64,000 bases of DNA from Pseudomonas sp. UMAB-08 (GCF_900095225.1 NZ_LT607418.1:365266-429265); one strand, 5' to 3'. Positions 48,758 to 58,469 are shown, counted from the stretch's first letter. Program-made: numbers and translations. Notes: a model not told the origin generated them from the sequence alone.

Positions 48758-49549
48758 TCAGACAGGCGCATATTCACCGGTGCCCTCAGGCCAGGGCGTC
48801 AGCAGCTCAAAACCAGTCTCAGTGACAGCAACCATATGCTCCCATTGAGCAGAGAGGGATTGATCGCGGGTCAGTACGGTCCAGCCATCGGGCAGCACCC
48901 TGGTCCCAGGCTTGCCGACATTGATCATCGGCTCGATGGTAAACACCATGCCCGGTTTGAGTTTGAGCCCTTGCCGTGAGCTACCGTAATGCAGCACCTG
49001 CGGTTCTTCGTGGTAGTTACGACCAATGCCATGTCCGCAGTATTCGCGTACGACGCTGAAGCCCTCGCGGTGCGCTACCGTCTGAATGGCATGACCGATA
49101 TCGCCCAAGGTCGCTCCGGGTCGGACCGCGTGAATCCCGGCGAGCGTTGCCTCGTAAGTGGTGTGTACCAAGCGCTTCGCGGTCGGGCTGACGTCTCCCA
49201 CGAAATACATCCGGCTGGTATCACCAAACCAACCATCCTTGATCACAGCCACGTCAATATTGACGATATCCCCATCCTTGAGAATATCCGACGCCGATGG
49301 GATTCCGTGGCAGACCACAGTGTTCGGCGAAATACAGGTGGATTTGGTAAAGCCGTGATAGCCGATGTTCGCTGGAATAACCTTCAGCTCATCGACGATA
49401 TACGCGTGACAAATCTTATCCAGCGCTTCAGTGCTGACCCCAGCTTTGACATGACTGCCAATCATGGCGAGCACATCCGCAGCCAACCTTCCGGCAACCC
49501 GAAGCTTGACCAGATCATCTTCAGTCTTAATGCTGATACCCGCACCCAT
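48758..49549 (-). CDS. map: Type I methionine aminopeptidase
   Basis: A 263-residue cytosolic metalloenzyme removing the initiator Met. The metal ligands are visible in order: NIDVAVIKDGWFGDTSRMY (two Asp), YCGHGIGRNYHEEPQVLHYG (His and nearby Glu) and MVFTIEPMINVG (Glu), with a final Glu in HMVAVTETGFELLT. It is full length for the type I class. Its start overlaps the stop of the ParD-like gene (TAATG-type overlap), a pairing also found in other pseudomonads. A second map copy next to rpsB is expected elsewhere in the genome. Confidence 0.96.
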   Translation of the reverse strand: MGAGISIKTEDDLVKLRVAGRLAADVLAMIGSHVKAGVSTEALDKICHAYIVDELKVIPANIGYHGFTKSTCISPNTVVCHGIPSASDILKDGDIVNIDVAVIKDGWFGDTSRMYFVGDVSPTAKRLVHTTYEATLAGIHAVRPGATLGDIGHAIQTVAHREGFSVVREYCGHGIGRNYHEEPQVLHYGSSRQGLKLKPGMVFTIEPMINVGKPGTRVLPDGWTVLTRDQSLSAQWEHMVAVTETGFELLTPWPEGTGEYAPV

Positions 49550-49800
49550 TACATCACCTCCCGCAAATTATCCATCGACGGCGAGAGACCGAACGGGGTT
49601 ACCGACAGAACAGTGCCACCGGCATTTTCGGCACGAATGAGTAATTGGCAGATGTCGCTGTAATTGAGTGCCGGATGCAGTTCAGCCATCATGCCGATCT
49701 TCATCCAATGTTCAGCTTGAGCATTGATAGAGCGGCTCAGCGCTGCGCTGGCGGTCCGCGCATTGGCATGCATGTGTTCCGAAATTTTTACCAGGCCCAC
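49549..49800 (-). CDS. ParD-like antitoxin-type protein
   Basis: An 83-residue protein starting MGLVKISEHMHANARTASAA. The ribbon-helix-helix-like N-terminus followed by ALSRSINAQAEHWMKIGMMAE matches the ParD-like family (PF11903). Its stop overlaps the map start, so the two are co-translated. No ParE-type toxin is next to it, and methionine aminopeptidase may be its only partner. It probably binds DNA and could regulate the pair. Confidence 0.85.
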   Translation of the reverse strand: MGLVKISEHMHANARTASAALSRSINAQAEHWMKIGMMAELHPALNYSDICQLLIRAENAGGTVLSVTPFGLSPSMDNLREVM

Positions 49801-49923
49801 AGGATCACCTCAGAAATATAATATATGAATCATATACGCTTCATATATCAACGATCAAGAGCGAGGGGCAGGTAGAGAACGCGTTGCAGAAGAAACGGGA
49901 TGTAGCAGCACAGCAAGACACTG

Positions 49924-50253
49924 CTATTCAGTCAGGCATTCCGATAAAGACAGCGCCAATTGGCTGATCGCATCCTGGTCCAGGTCGGTCAGTGCACGGT
50001 AGTGGATGATCACATTCCTTTCCGCATCACTGAGACTGTCGATGCGCAACGGCGTTCGGCAGCCGGATAGGAGATAGAGCACATCGACGCCCTTGACACC
50101 CAGCGCCGCCAAATAGCCCGAGCGGGGGGTACGCTCGCCACTTTCATACTTGCCTTGCGCATTGGCCTCTACGCCGCCAATGGCAGCAAATTCCTGCTGA
50201 GAAAGCCCTAGGGTCTTTCGCTCTTCCTTCAACCTCGAACCAAGATGATTCAT
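49924..50253 (-). CDS. Solo XRE-family regulator (paralogue 1 of 4)
   Basis: A 109-residue protein from ATG 50253 (MNHLGSRLKEERKTLGLSQQ). Residues 1-65 are a Cro/CI helix-turn-helix carrying the motif GGVEANAQGKYESGERTPRS; DVLYLLSGCRTP and a helical tail follow. Three related genes at 55087, 60901 and 61937 share the E-x-NAQ...YE-x-G and D-[IL]-L-[YF]-V-[VL]-[ST]-G block. It resembles phage repressors but has no visible partner or peptidase domain. Its own promoter region (50254-50300) is short. Function unknown. Confidence 0.85.
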   Translation of the reverse strand: MNHLGSRLKEERKTLGLSQQEFAAIGGVEANAQGKYESGERTPRSGYLAALGVKGVDVLYLLSGCRTPLRIDSLSDAERNVIIHYRALTDLDQDAISQLALSLSECLTE

Positions 50254-50432
50254 TTGGGTTTGCCTAAAGAGAAATGTCACTCGTAACGATACGCTCACTT
50301 TACCTGCGACGTTGGATAATCAGGCAGGCGCGGCTTGCCGCTACCTGACAGTCGGCCGCCTTCCTCCATCAGAATAGGGCGATAAGCCCCCCTCGACCCT
50401 AAATCGCTGGACGCTTTGGTAGCGGCGCGCGA

Positions 50433-50675
50433 TCAGCACATGACCAAGTCGCGTTCAGAGGTGTCAATCATTGGCGCATCGTTGACATCGATATGGCGCT
50501 GCTGCTCAAGCCATGTACGTGCCTTTTCAACACTGAAGGACTGATTTTTCGCTTTAATCTCGGCGAAAAACGTCCCACTCACCCGATAGTGGCCGCAGTC
50601 GGGACAGCGCAATTCAACCCAATCACTCATGGTCTGGAGGCGCTCGGCGCCCGCGTTACAAATCAAGCAATTCAT
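50433..50675 (-). CDS. Small zinc-ribbon-like protein
   Basis: An 80-residue protein starting MNCLICNAGAERLQTMSDWV; C3-x2-C6 and the later CPDCGHY give a four-cysteine zinc site. The C-terminal half is charged and helical. AAGGA lies 8 nt before ATG 50675. No function is known; it resembles small Pseudomonas zinc-finger proteins. Confidence 0.7.
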   Translation of the reverse strand: MNCLICNAGAERLQTMSDWVELRCPDCGHYRVSGTFFAEIKAKNQSFSVEKARTWLEQQRHIDVNDAPMIDTSERDLVMC

Positions 50676-50815
50676 ACCGAACTTCCTTTAATTCACGACG
50701 TAACAACTGTAGTTGGCAAATGCCACCAAAGGATCACCGGGGTCGTGACAAACATTGTAGCTCCCCCGCGTCAGTGATTGATCCACAGATCAGCGCTTGA
50801 AACGAGACGCTCGAG

Positions 50816-51544
50816 TCATATCCCTTCTTCGTTGGGTTTCGTGGGTCGCGGCGAAATGATTTCGAGCGTAGCCAGATTCACCAGTGTGAAATAACCGCTG
50901 CCATCAAAACGCCAACCACCCGTATCAATGTGGAAAACGTTGCCCAGCAGCTCGGGTTGGCTCAAAGGGGAATGACCGACAAACAGGGCGCGCACGTCGG
51001 GTATTCCACTGGAATCTCTGAGACGAAGGCGCTCACGCGACCATTGGCAGTATTCCTCGAGACGCCCCGAATCCGGCAGATGCCCCAAAAGCGCGCCACG
51101 AAGCAATGCCCAGGTAGGTGTCGGACAGTCAGCATGCACCATGCCAATCAGTCCTGACGGGGTATCGACCTCGATAGCGATGGGCATCTGCTTAAAATAT
51201 ACGGCGAACTTCTGCTGCTCGCTGGGGGCAAGCCTGAGAAACCAGGCGCCCCCGCTTGCCCTATACATCGGATAATCAAGATCGTTGTGCTGTACATGCT
51301 TGATAGCCAACGCTTCATGATTGCCCTGCACCGCAAAAAACCAGGGCTGGGCCAGCCACTCGAGAACCCGTTCACTTTCAGGGCCACGATCAACCACGTC
51401 TCCTACGCTAAACAAGCGATCGACCTCCGGAGCGAAGCCAACCCCCTCTAACGCAGCTTGCAGGCGAGTGAAATGCCCATGGATATCACCCACGACGAAG
51501 TCACGGCCCTGCGTGTTTCTTTCAAAGTGTTTGAACCTGCTCAC
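50816..51544 (-). CDS. PrpA-type serine/threonine phosphoprotein phosphatase
   Basis: A 242-residue protein read from GTG 51544, with GGGGAGG upstream. The PPP-family metallophosphatase motifs are complete: VVGDIHGHFTRLQ, SVGDVVDRGPES, VQGNHEALA and VGHSPLSQP with the last His near HIDTGG. It is expected to remove phosphate from Ser/Thr or His residues of proteins, as the E. coli PrpA/PrpB enzymes do. It lies 71 bp downstream of the diguanylate cyclase gene on the same strand and may be co-transcribed with it. Target proteins are unknown. Confidence 0.92.
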   Translation of the reverse strand: MSRFKHFERNTQGRDFVVGDIHGHFTRLQAALEGVGFAPEVDRLFSVGDVVDRGPESERVLEWLAQPWFFAVQGNHEALAIKHVQHNDLDYPMYRASGGAWFLRLAPSEQQKFAVYFKQMPIAIEVDTPSGLIGMVHADCPTPTWALLRGALLGHLPDSGRLEEYCQWSRERLRLRDSSGIPDVRALFVGHSPLSQPELLGNVFHIDTGGWRFDGSGYFTLVNLATLEIISPRPTKPNEEGI

Positions 51545-51615
51545 GCCGCGCCCTCCCCTTCGTCGATCAAAATGCCCGCTTCGCCAGGCAATTCTTCAAC
51601 GCTCAGAATGACCGC

Positions 51616-53364
51616 TCAGGGCTTAAGCGGAAACTCTTCGTCCTGTTCTGACAAGCTTTTCCCGTCATCTGGATGCTTCCAGTCTTGGGGAGGAGGATTT
51701 TCGTCCTCCCCCGGGAGGTCATTGTCCTGATCAGGCATTCCCGATCCGGAGTCAGGAGAATGAGCACCGCCTTGTGTTTTTGGATCAGTATTCATATGCA
51801 CCTCGCTATGGAACGAACCCTCTGTCGTCGCCTCGCTAAAAGACACTGACCTATTGCGTCCCGATTCTTTAGCAGAATAAAGCGCTGAATCAGCGCGTTC
51901 AATAAACTGCTCGATATTCCCGGCGACGCTTGGAAAACAGGTATAGCACCCGAGGCTTATGGTGAGGTTACCCAATGGGTTACGTTGATGAATAATATGT
52001 TCACTCACAACCCCCAGCCTGATTTTTTCCGCGATGACAAATGCGCCCTTCTCATCCGTGTCAGGCAGAAGCACCGCGATTTCCTCGCCCCCATAGCGCA
52101 CCGCAAGATCGGCCTCCCGCTGCAAAGACTCACGAACAACACGTGCCACTGCGGCGATGCAGTGGTCGCCTGCAACGTGACCATAGGCATCATTGAAGCT
52201 TTTAAAATAATCGATATCTAACATGATCAGGCTTATCGGGAGGGTCGTCCGTGCGCCTCGCTTAAACTCAATGTTCAAGGTTTCCTCAAAAAGCCTGCGG
52301 TTCGCAAGCCCCGTCAGGCCGTCGTGCGTTGCCATGACCTGCAAATCGGCTTTCGCGCTGCGCAAGTCGGTTTCGACACGCTGACCGTTTCGCAACTGTT
52401 GTATGAATAACACCCCGAACAGGCAATTGATGATGAGCACGGCCCCAATGATCGCGGCAGATTTGTACACATTGTTTTGCCATTCATTAAGAATGGAATC
52501 TCTAGAGATGGCGGCTACCACTATCAACGGATAGGTTTTCAGCTGTTGGTATCCGCAGAGCCTTACGGTCTGATCAACCACTGACGTTATCATTGCAGTG
52601 CCGGAACTGGACCGGGGCAGATAGTTTTTAAGTATCTCCCCTTGCGCGACAGACGTACCGATCAACGCGTCGTTGAATGGGCGTCTGGCCAAGAGCGTCC
52701 CATCGGTTAGCGCGATAAACATCGCACCGTTTTTGTTGATATCGAAACCTTCAAAGAACTTATCGAAATAAGACATCCTGATGGCTGCCAACACAACACC
52801 GTTGAAATGCCCCTCTCGGTCATTCACCCGACGGGAGATAGGCACAACCCACTCGCCCGTCGCTCGACTACGGATCGCATGCCCGATCCGCGGGCCCAGA
52901 TTGTCATTATTTTGATGGTAGATGAAATAGTCTCGATCAGAACTGTTCATCTCCGCTGGAATGTCAGTAAATGAAGTAACTATCCATTGACCGTTCTTAT
53001 CAAAAAAGAACAGCCCATGCAGTTGTTCAATCGCTTTCACTCGATCGACAAAAACCTCATGTAAGCGGTCTACCTGACCGGGGCCATAACCATCGGCTTG
53101 CAGCCACCCTACCAATCCGGCCAGTACAATATCGGCTTCGTCAAACGTGTCCTCCGCCTCTTGCGCCATTGAGCGCGCAAGGTTTGAAGACGCTATCTCA
53201 GCCAGCTCCAGCTCGTGGGCCTTGGACTGCTGCAGTTGAAGCAAAGACAAACCGATGATGGACGAACAGACCACGATGATGAATATCACCGCACATTTCA
53301 GCATCGGTATGCGTTTTAACTCTTCAGCGGGCGAGGCGATCACAGCATTTATAAGTGGAGGCAC
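51616..53364 (-). CDS. Membrane diguanylate cyclase with dCACHE sensor
   Basis: A 582-residue protein from GTG 53364 with AGGA 7 nt upstream. There is a membrane helix at about 24-44, a periplasmic dCACHE sensor region (about 50-290, with SSDRDYFIYHQ) and a second helix at about 300-322. The GGDEF domain covers 350-510. The active site reads RYGGEEI, and the inhibitory I-site READ stands at the usual spacing, so it should make cyclic-di-GMP with product feedback. The last 60 residues are an acidic, proline-rich tail; they begin MNTDPKTQGGAH, preceded by GAGG at 5-nt spacing (ATG 51795), so this tail may also be made as a separate small protein. Confidence 0.92.
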   Translation of the reverse strand: MPPLINAVIASPAEELKRIPMLKCAVIFIIVVCSSIIGLSLLQLQQSKAHELELAEIASSNLARSMAQEAEDTFDEADIVLAGLVGWLQADGYGPGQVDRLHEVFVDRVKAIEQLHGLFFFDKNGQWIVTSFTDIPAEMNSSDRDYFIYHQNNDNLGPRIGHAIRSRATGEWVVPISRRVNDREGHFNGVVLAAIRMSYFDKFFEGFDINKNGAMFIALTDGTLLARRPFNDALIGTSVAQGEILKNYLPRSSSGTAMITSVVDQTVRLCGYQQLKTYPLIVVAAISRDSILNEWQNNVYKSAAIIGAVLIINCLFGVLFIQQLRNGQRVETDLRSAKADLQVMATHDGLTGLANRRLFEETLNIEFKRGARTTLPISLIMLDIDYFKSFNDAYGHVAGDHCIAAVARVVRESLQREADLAVRYGGEEIAVLLPDTDEKGAFVIAEKIRLGVVSEHIIHQRNPLGNLTISLGCYTCFPSVAGNIEQFIERADSALYSAKESGRNRSVSFSEATTEGSFHSEVHMNTDPKTQGGAHSPDSGSGMPDQDNDLPGEDENPPPQDWKHPDDGKSLSEQDEEFPLKP

Positions 53365-53617
53365 TGACTAATCCTGATAATGCGGTGTTGTCGCTTAATG
53401 AAGCGTGAGCCTGTAACAGTGGAACCAGCCCGCCTGATTCCGCGTCAATTATAGGCTTATATGGCTGTAGGCTGCACGATGCGAAAAATTTTTGAGACCT
53501 CAGTGCCGTGAGTCAGCCGAAAAGAAAATTATGACGCGACACCTTTCGATGATTCGCGCAATCTATCGCATAACCGCGAACGCATCGCGGCCCAATTTTT
53601 CATCTGGACGTCAAATG

Positions 53618-53854
53618 ATCCCCAACGCAGAACTCTACAATCCATCCACCGAATATGCCGACAAGCTGGTCACACGCATCGGACAGACGCCTGCATGGAT
53701 CGCAAAGCGCATCGGCGTCACCGACAGGCGCATACGCTACATCCTTGATGGCTCACGAACCGTCAAAGGGGTAACCAGCCCTATTCAGATGACCTATACA
53801 GAGCAGTTTGCCCTTGAGTGCCTTGTGGCCGAGGCCAAAGCCAAAAACAAATAG
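53618..53854 (+). CDS. Small HTH-like DNA-binding protein
   Basis: A 78-residue protein when started at ATG 53618 (MIPNAELYNPSTEYADKLVT). QTPAWIAKRIGVTDRRIRYILDG is a typical helix-turn-helix for short phage-type regulators. A longer frame from 53492 has no ribosome site. It ends in AKAKNK. It probably binds DNA, with targets unknown, and is related in style to the XRE genes nearby although not to their sequence block. Confidence 0.65.
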   Translation: MPNAELYNPSTEYADKLVTRIGQTPAWIAKRIGVTDRRIRYILDGSRTVKGVTSPIQMTYTEQFALECLVAEAKAKNK

Positions 53855-54030
53855 TCCCATTGCGCGGGCCGCTCCGGAGTTGGAGCCTGCCTGTCTCACT
53901 TACGAGTGCCCATCGTTTTTGGGCTCGACATTCCGGACAGTCAACGCCTATTGATCGACCCCAGCCTATCGCCGGGGTCTGCGTTCCAACCCGGCAATTG
54001 ACTGCAGACCTCGACGACTTGGCCGGAGGT

Positions 54031-54243
54031 TCAAATCGGATGTCGCTTGCGCTGGTTTATGCAAAAGCGAGTGAAATTTGAATTTGCCAGGCTTGCCCTC
54101 TGCTGGAGAAGCTTGAGTTTTGCCTGTTTGCATGGCGTATCCATTGGGGATTCTTGCTGCAGGAACAGCTCACAGTCTTTGTCTGCGTCCCTGGCGATTT
54201 TAATCAGCCTCTTCGCTTCAATCGGATCTTCAGGTTCGTACAT
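54031..54243 (-). CDS. Small hypothetical protein
   Basis: A 70-residue protein starting MYEPEDPIEAKRLIKIARDA, with GGGGAG 4-5 nt before ATG 54243. It is charged and helical. No family known. The ribosome site and coding-like composition are the only support. Confidence 0.5.
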   Translation of the reverse strand: MYEPEDPIEAKRLIKIARDADKDCELFLQQESPMDTPCKQAKLKLLQQRASLANSNFTRFCINQRKRHPI

Positions 54244-54632
54244 TGTTCTCCCCTACTTAAACAGCGCAACCCCCTCTGCAGCCCTACTCGTGAACCTTGA
54301 TAGTTGCGTTCTCACAGACATATATAAACTCTTTTGCACTGTATTGAGCTCTTTTGTACATTTGGTAATGATTGTCTGGAGCTCTGCGCGTTACAGAAAT
54401 AAAGTCGCGCCAAAGTTGTTGAACAAACAGAGGTCGACAGTAGGCGCGCAGACTGCACACCGAGGAAGGGTCATGCTGATTCTTGAGAGGCACAAAAGGT
54501 GAATTCGGTCATGTCAGCGAAGCAGGTGAGTCCACTATTAATCAGACTTACGCCTACCCGGTTTGCAGCCGCCATAGGCCTTTGCGGCATTCAGGAACGG
54601 ACAGCAAAGCGGGCTCGAGCTACTGGAACAGC
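54244..54632. other. Intergenic stretch without a supported gene
   Basis: AT-rich between 54290 and 54420. A 69-codon minus-strand frame (54284-54493) lacks a ribosome site and motif. Nothing else recognised. Confidence 0.3.
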
Positions 54633-54842
54633 TTACCGGCGATAATCCTGGTCTCCACCATCGCGATCACGCCCGCGATCATGGTCATATCCCCGATCAT
54701 CGCCACGATCATTACTGCGTCCGTGGTCATGGCCGCGGTCATGATCCCGACCACGTCCTCCTCCATCCTCCCAGTACGGCCAGCAGCCTCCTAGCAGAAG
54801 GGAGCCCGAAATCACCAAGATAAATATAGCTGTTCGTTTCAT
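54633..54842 (-). CDS. Lipoprotein with Asp/Arg/His/Gly low-complexity tail
   Basis: A 69-residue protein starting MKRTAIFILVISGSLLLGGC; LLGGC is a lipobox at residues 16-20. After WPYWEDGG the tail is built almost only of D, R, H and G (GRDHDRGHDHGRSNDRGDD). The mature peptide would be a small, highly charged envelope lipoprotein, possibly metal-binding through the His/Asp pattern. GGACGA is a weak ribosome site. Similar short charged lipoproteins occur in pseudomonads; function unknown. Confidence 0.7.
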   Translation of the reverse strand: MKRTAIFILVISGSLLLGGCWPYWEDGGGRGRDHDRGHDHGRSNDRGDDRGYDHDRGRDRDGGDQDYRR

Positions 54843-55086
54843 TTTATCGTCCGATAAAGCAAGGACAGAACCCCTGCGAAGAGTTGTCGCTGCCAGTGAT
54901 GTTTAGTCAATGGAGTGATCAACGAGTAATACGACCATTAAGTAGATCAATGATTCACTGCGTGGCGCGGTCAGCCTGAAGGCTGCGCCCACCGCTTGCA
55001 TCCTGCGTCAAACAAGCTATGCATGTAACACTGAGGTTTGCGCTAACCTCCTATGAATGTTTGCTTCGGCTTCAAAAGGAGGTCAC
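54843..55086. other. Intergenic region before XRE gene
   Basis: Contains the divergent promoter space for the lipoprotein (minus) and XRE gene (plus). AAAAGGAGGT at 55075-55084 is the ribosome site for the latter. No other element recognised. Confidence 0.3.
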
Positions 55087-55452
55087 ATGAACGGCATTGG
55101 TTTGCGACTAAAAGAAGAACGAAAAAGACTCGGTCTTTCCCAAGCGGGCCTGGGCGCCGCTGGCGGAATCGAAGCCAATGCGCAAGGTGCGTACGAAAGA
55201 GGCAAGCGTTTCCCGAACGCGACCTATCTCTCCCTGATAGCAGCCGCTGGCGTAGACATATTGTTCGTGGTGACCGGCGTCAGGAAAGCCCGATCGATCG
55301 ACAGCATAACTGCGCTGGAAGCCAAGGTTCTGGAAGAGTTGGACGGTTTACCCGTGGACGTCCAGAACGACATCAAGCATTTGATCACCACTCTTTTTGA
55401 CTCCGATGAACAAGAGAAGAAAGAGAATAAAGGCAACACCGAGTCATCCTGA
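55087..55452 (+). CDS. Solo XRE-family regulator (paralogue 2 of 4)
   Basis: A 121-residue protein from ATG 55087 with a near-consensus AAGGAGGT upstream. The helix-turn-helix (residues 1-65) carries GGIEANAQGAYERGKRFPNA, and DILFVVTGVRKARSID follows, as in the related genes at 49924, 60901 and 61937. A helical C-terminal tail (about 75-121) ends in a very charged EQEKKENKG. No partner gene adjoins it on this strand; it converges with the GGDEF-EAL gene. The DNA target is unknown. Confidence 0.85.
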   Translation: MNGIGLRLKEERKRLGLSQAGLGAAGGIEANAQGAYERGKRFPNATYLSLIAAAGVDILFVVTGVRKARSIDSITALEAKVLEELDGLPVDVQNDIKHLITTLFDSDEQEKKENKGNTESS

Positions 55453-55541
55453 CCCATTCTGTTTACATCACCACCTGACCTGCCTGCTCAGTCCTCTTTC
55501 TCTTTGGGGCCACCCGCGTCAGGCTTTCATTTTTGATCGCT

Positions 55542-58136
55542 TCAGACCTTTTGAGAGAGGCAGTCGTCTATCAATTGCACCAAGGACTCCAGTGGCATGG
55601 GTTTCCCGAGGAAGTAACCTTGAGCTTCATCACACGCAAACGTCTTCAACTGCTCCAGCTGCGCAGCCGTTTCAACCCCTTCAGCAGTAATGGTCAGCGA
55701 TAATGCCCTTCCAAGGCCGACGATCGCGTTGACGATGGATTGCCCCTCAGTCGAGTCGGTTAGATCCTCTATGAAGCTTTTGTCGATTTTCAAGCCATCG
55801 AAAGGAAAACTGCGTAAATAGCTCAACGACGAATAGCCGGTACCGAAATCGTCCATTGATAAGCGCACGCCCAGCGCTTTCAGGTCAGTCATTATTTTCA
55901 ACGCGCTGTGTGCATCTTCAATCATCACTCGCTCGGTGACTTCCAACTCCAACCGACTGCTAGGCAATCCGGTAGCAGCGAGGACCAGAGTGATGCGTTC
56001 GACCAGGTTTTTAGTTCGAAACTCAACGGGGGAAATATTGACCGAGACCGTCAACGGCATCTGCCACATCACCGCATCCTTGCAGGCCTGAAGTAAAACC
56101 CAATCACTCATGGGAATGATGAGCCCGGTTTCTTCAGCCAACGCGATGAATTGATCGGGCATTTGAACGCCCAAGACAGGGTGTTCCCATCGCACCAATG
56201 CTTCAACGCCAGCCAACTGCGGGCCTTCAATCCGGTATCGCGGTTGATAATGCAAACGTAACTCGTCGTTCTTCAGCGCCAGCCGAAAACTTTTTTCCAT
56301 TTCGCGACGCTTTACCAGCCGTTCATCCATTTCACTGGCATAGAACTTCCAGGTGTTACGGCCACCATTTTTTGCCTGGTACAGTGCGATATCAGCAAAC
56401 CGCAATAACTCTTCGGCCTGTACAGCGTCGTGGGGAGCGATGGCAATGCCGATGCTGACGCCAATGTAAACGTCCTGCTCATTCACGACAAAAGGGATCT
56501 CGACGCTCTCGATCAGACGCCCACAAAGGCTCTCAATTTCTTGTGCGGAGCTTGTGCCCGTTACGATAATGATGAATTCATCACCGCCTTGTCGGGCGAC
56601 CAGGTCTTCCTCTCTAAGGCATTTACGCAGCCTTTCCGATACCTCATTGAGGACCTGATCGCCAGCGATATGCCCAAAGGTGTCGTTGACCGGCTTGAAC
56701 CTGTCGAGATCGAGACTCAGCATGACCAAGGGATTGCTGCTTGACGGCAGGGCTTTTAGTTTCCCGGCCAGGAACTCTTGCATCTGGACTCTGTTTGGCA
56801 ACCCCGTCAACGCATCGTGCTGGGAGAGATGATGGATGCGGGCCTGCGCCTCGATTTCATGGGTAATGTCAGATGCAGTGCCACGATACCCAACCGTTTC
56901 AGAGCGCTGCACGATCGGTTTTACACTGATACAACACGTTCGCCTTCGGCCTTGCGCCGAGTGATAGCAGCAGCGCAACTCCCGCCGGGTTCCAGCCTGA
57001 TCAGCTCGACGCAACCATTCAGCCAGTGGCTGCATTTCCCCTATCATTAGTTCTTCAAGGCTTCTACCCAACCATGACGCAACGTCGTACCCGGTAATCA
57101 CTTGGAAACGCTCGGACAGGTAGCTGATACGCAGGTCTGAATCAACCTCCCATACCCAATCCGAAGCGGCCTCCGCCACGTTTCTAAAACGCTCTTCACT
57201 CATTTTAAGAGCGGCGCTGCTTTCGTTGATCATTAAGATATGCTCATCGGTCAGCCGCGCGCTGGTCATCGCCCTGCGTATAACCAGCCTGGCGATGAAT
57301 CCGAGGATGATAATGACCACGACAAGCAATGGCAGCAGCAGTTTGAACAGTTGCTCGCCCGGAAGGTCAGGATCCCACTGAAGTATCGATGGGCGATCAT
57401 CGGCTGAGACTAGACGCAGGGTCGACGGTGACGAATCGTCAATGTTCTCGTCGGCAGTCCGTAGCTTATGGACTGCGTAACTTTCGCCCAAGTGCTCAAG
57501 TTTCGGCGGCGTCAGCACATCAACAAAAACCAGAACAGATGACGTTCCAGGAATGGCGGCTATTTTTGGATCGCTTCCCGTCGTCAATGTCGCAGCAACG
57601 ACCAACGCGGGACGCCCTCCTACCTGACGGGATTCGATGGCAATACCGCTGTCATCGGCCAACTTGCGCGCACGCTCGATCAGTGCTCCGACATCCCCGC
57701 CTAGCCAGTTGTTTAGCTCAACCTTTTCAAGCTGACCGTTAATGACCGCGTACGGAGTTTCGTTGTTGCCGTTGACAACAAACACCCCCTCGATCTGAAA
57801 GTCATCGTAAAGAGAAGGCCCCAGATTGCGGCTGACATACGCCCATTCAGGGTCGACTTTGACATGGAGATGCTCATAAGCGTCTCCCCAAAAAGCATTA
57901 TCCTTGAGGCTGGACTTCAGCCCTGCTTCGCGCATCTGCCACGCCTTATCCACCAAAAAACGACTTTGCGTTTCAGCACGATCATTAAGGCGCAAGGCAA
58001 TGAACACCAACACCAGTAACGCCACAATCAGAGCCGTTCCCAATAGCACCGCCATCGCCAGCAACGTCTGCTTTGCCGAGGAGGCATGATTACTGGTTGA
58101 CGCACGCTGCGATTTAAAATGAGTTGCAGCCGTCAT
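55542..58136 (-). CDS. CHASE4-PAS-GGDEF-EAL cyclic-di-GMP enzyme
   Basis: An 864-residue membrane protein from ATG 58136, with AAAGG about 9 nt upstream. Helices at about 23-50 and 265-290 flank a periplasmic CHASE4-like sensor (AFWGDAYEHLHVKV). A PAS domain follows (about 315-430, SEERFRNVAEAASDWVWEVD), then GGDEF with intact ARQGGDEFIII, then EAL with GVEALVRWEHP, ELEVTERVMIED, MDDFGTGYSSLSYL and DGLKIDKSFI. Both output domains keep their key residues, so it could make or break cyclic-di-GMP; which activity dominates cannot be told. The sensed signal is unknown. It is transcribed alone. Confidence 0.94.
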   Translation of the reverse strand: MTAATHFKSQRASTSNHASSAKQTLLAMAVLLGTALIVALLVLVFIALRLNDRAETQSRFLVDKAWQMREAGLKSSLKDNAFWGDAYEHLHVKVDPEWAYVSRNLGPSLYDDFQIEGVFVVNGNNETPYAVINGQLEKVELNNWLGGDVGALIERARKLADDSGIAIESRQVGGRPALVVAATLTTGSDPKIAAIPGTSSVLVFVDVLTPPKLEHLGESYAVHKLRTADENIDDSSPSTLRLVSADDRPSILQWDPDLPGEQLFKLLLPLLVVVIIILGFIARLVIRRAMTSARLTDEHILMINESSAALKMSEERFRNVAEAASDWVWEVDSDLRISYLSERFQVITGYDVASWLGRSLEELMIGEMQPLAEWLRRADQAGTRRELRCCYHSAQGRRRTCCISVKPIVQRSETVGYRGTASDITHEIEAQARIHHLSQHDALTGLPNRVQMQEFLAGKLKALPSSSNPLVMLSLDLDRFKPVNDTFGHIAGDQVLNEVSERLRKCLREEDLVARQGGDEFIIIVTGTSSAQEIESLCGRLIESVEIPFVVNEQDVYIGVSIGIAIAPHDAVQAEELLRFADIALYQAKNGGRNTWKFYASEMDERLVKRREMEKSFRLALKNDELRLHYQPRYRIEGPQLAGVEALVRWEHPVLGVQMPDQFIALAEETGLIIPMSDWVLLQACKDAVMWQMPLTVSVNISPVEFRTKNLVERITLVLAATGLPSSRLELEVTERVMIEDAHSALKIMTDLKALGVRLSMDDFGTGYSSLSYLRSFPFDGLKIDKSFIEDLTDSTEGQSIVNAIVGLGRALSLTITAEGVETAAQLEQLKTFACDEAQGYFLGKPMPLESLVQLIDDCLSQKV

Positions 58137-58160
58137 ACAAAAAACCTTTCTTGGGAGCAA

Positions 58161-58469
58161 ATCCTATGCTGAAAACCCGCCGGGCAGACCTTGGTCATAT
58201 CGGCAAAATAGCCAGAAATATGACGCTCTTATCGAGTAAGTAAACACTACACACCCAAAAAGATAGCATCTTGCCATGATCAGAACGTACTCCCATCCAA
58301 AAAGTTTCACAGCCATCGGAGCTACACAGATAAAAAATCAAGCCTGATGCAGTTGAACCGTCAATAGAACATCACATAGTTGCGGACTACTGGGAGGCAC
58401 CCTCTGGGTAGGGGTCACTGAGTTCAAGCCGGTAGCACATGCCCCCGTGCGCAATAAGCTTTCATTACC
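58161..58469. other. Intergenic region between c-di-GMP gene and small gene
   Basis: Contains the upstream promoter space of the CHASE4-PAS-GGDEF-EAL gene. AT-rich words at 58220-58350 but no clear -35/-10 pair. No gene supported. Confidence 0.3.
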
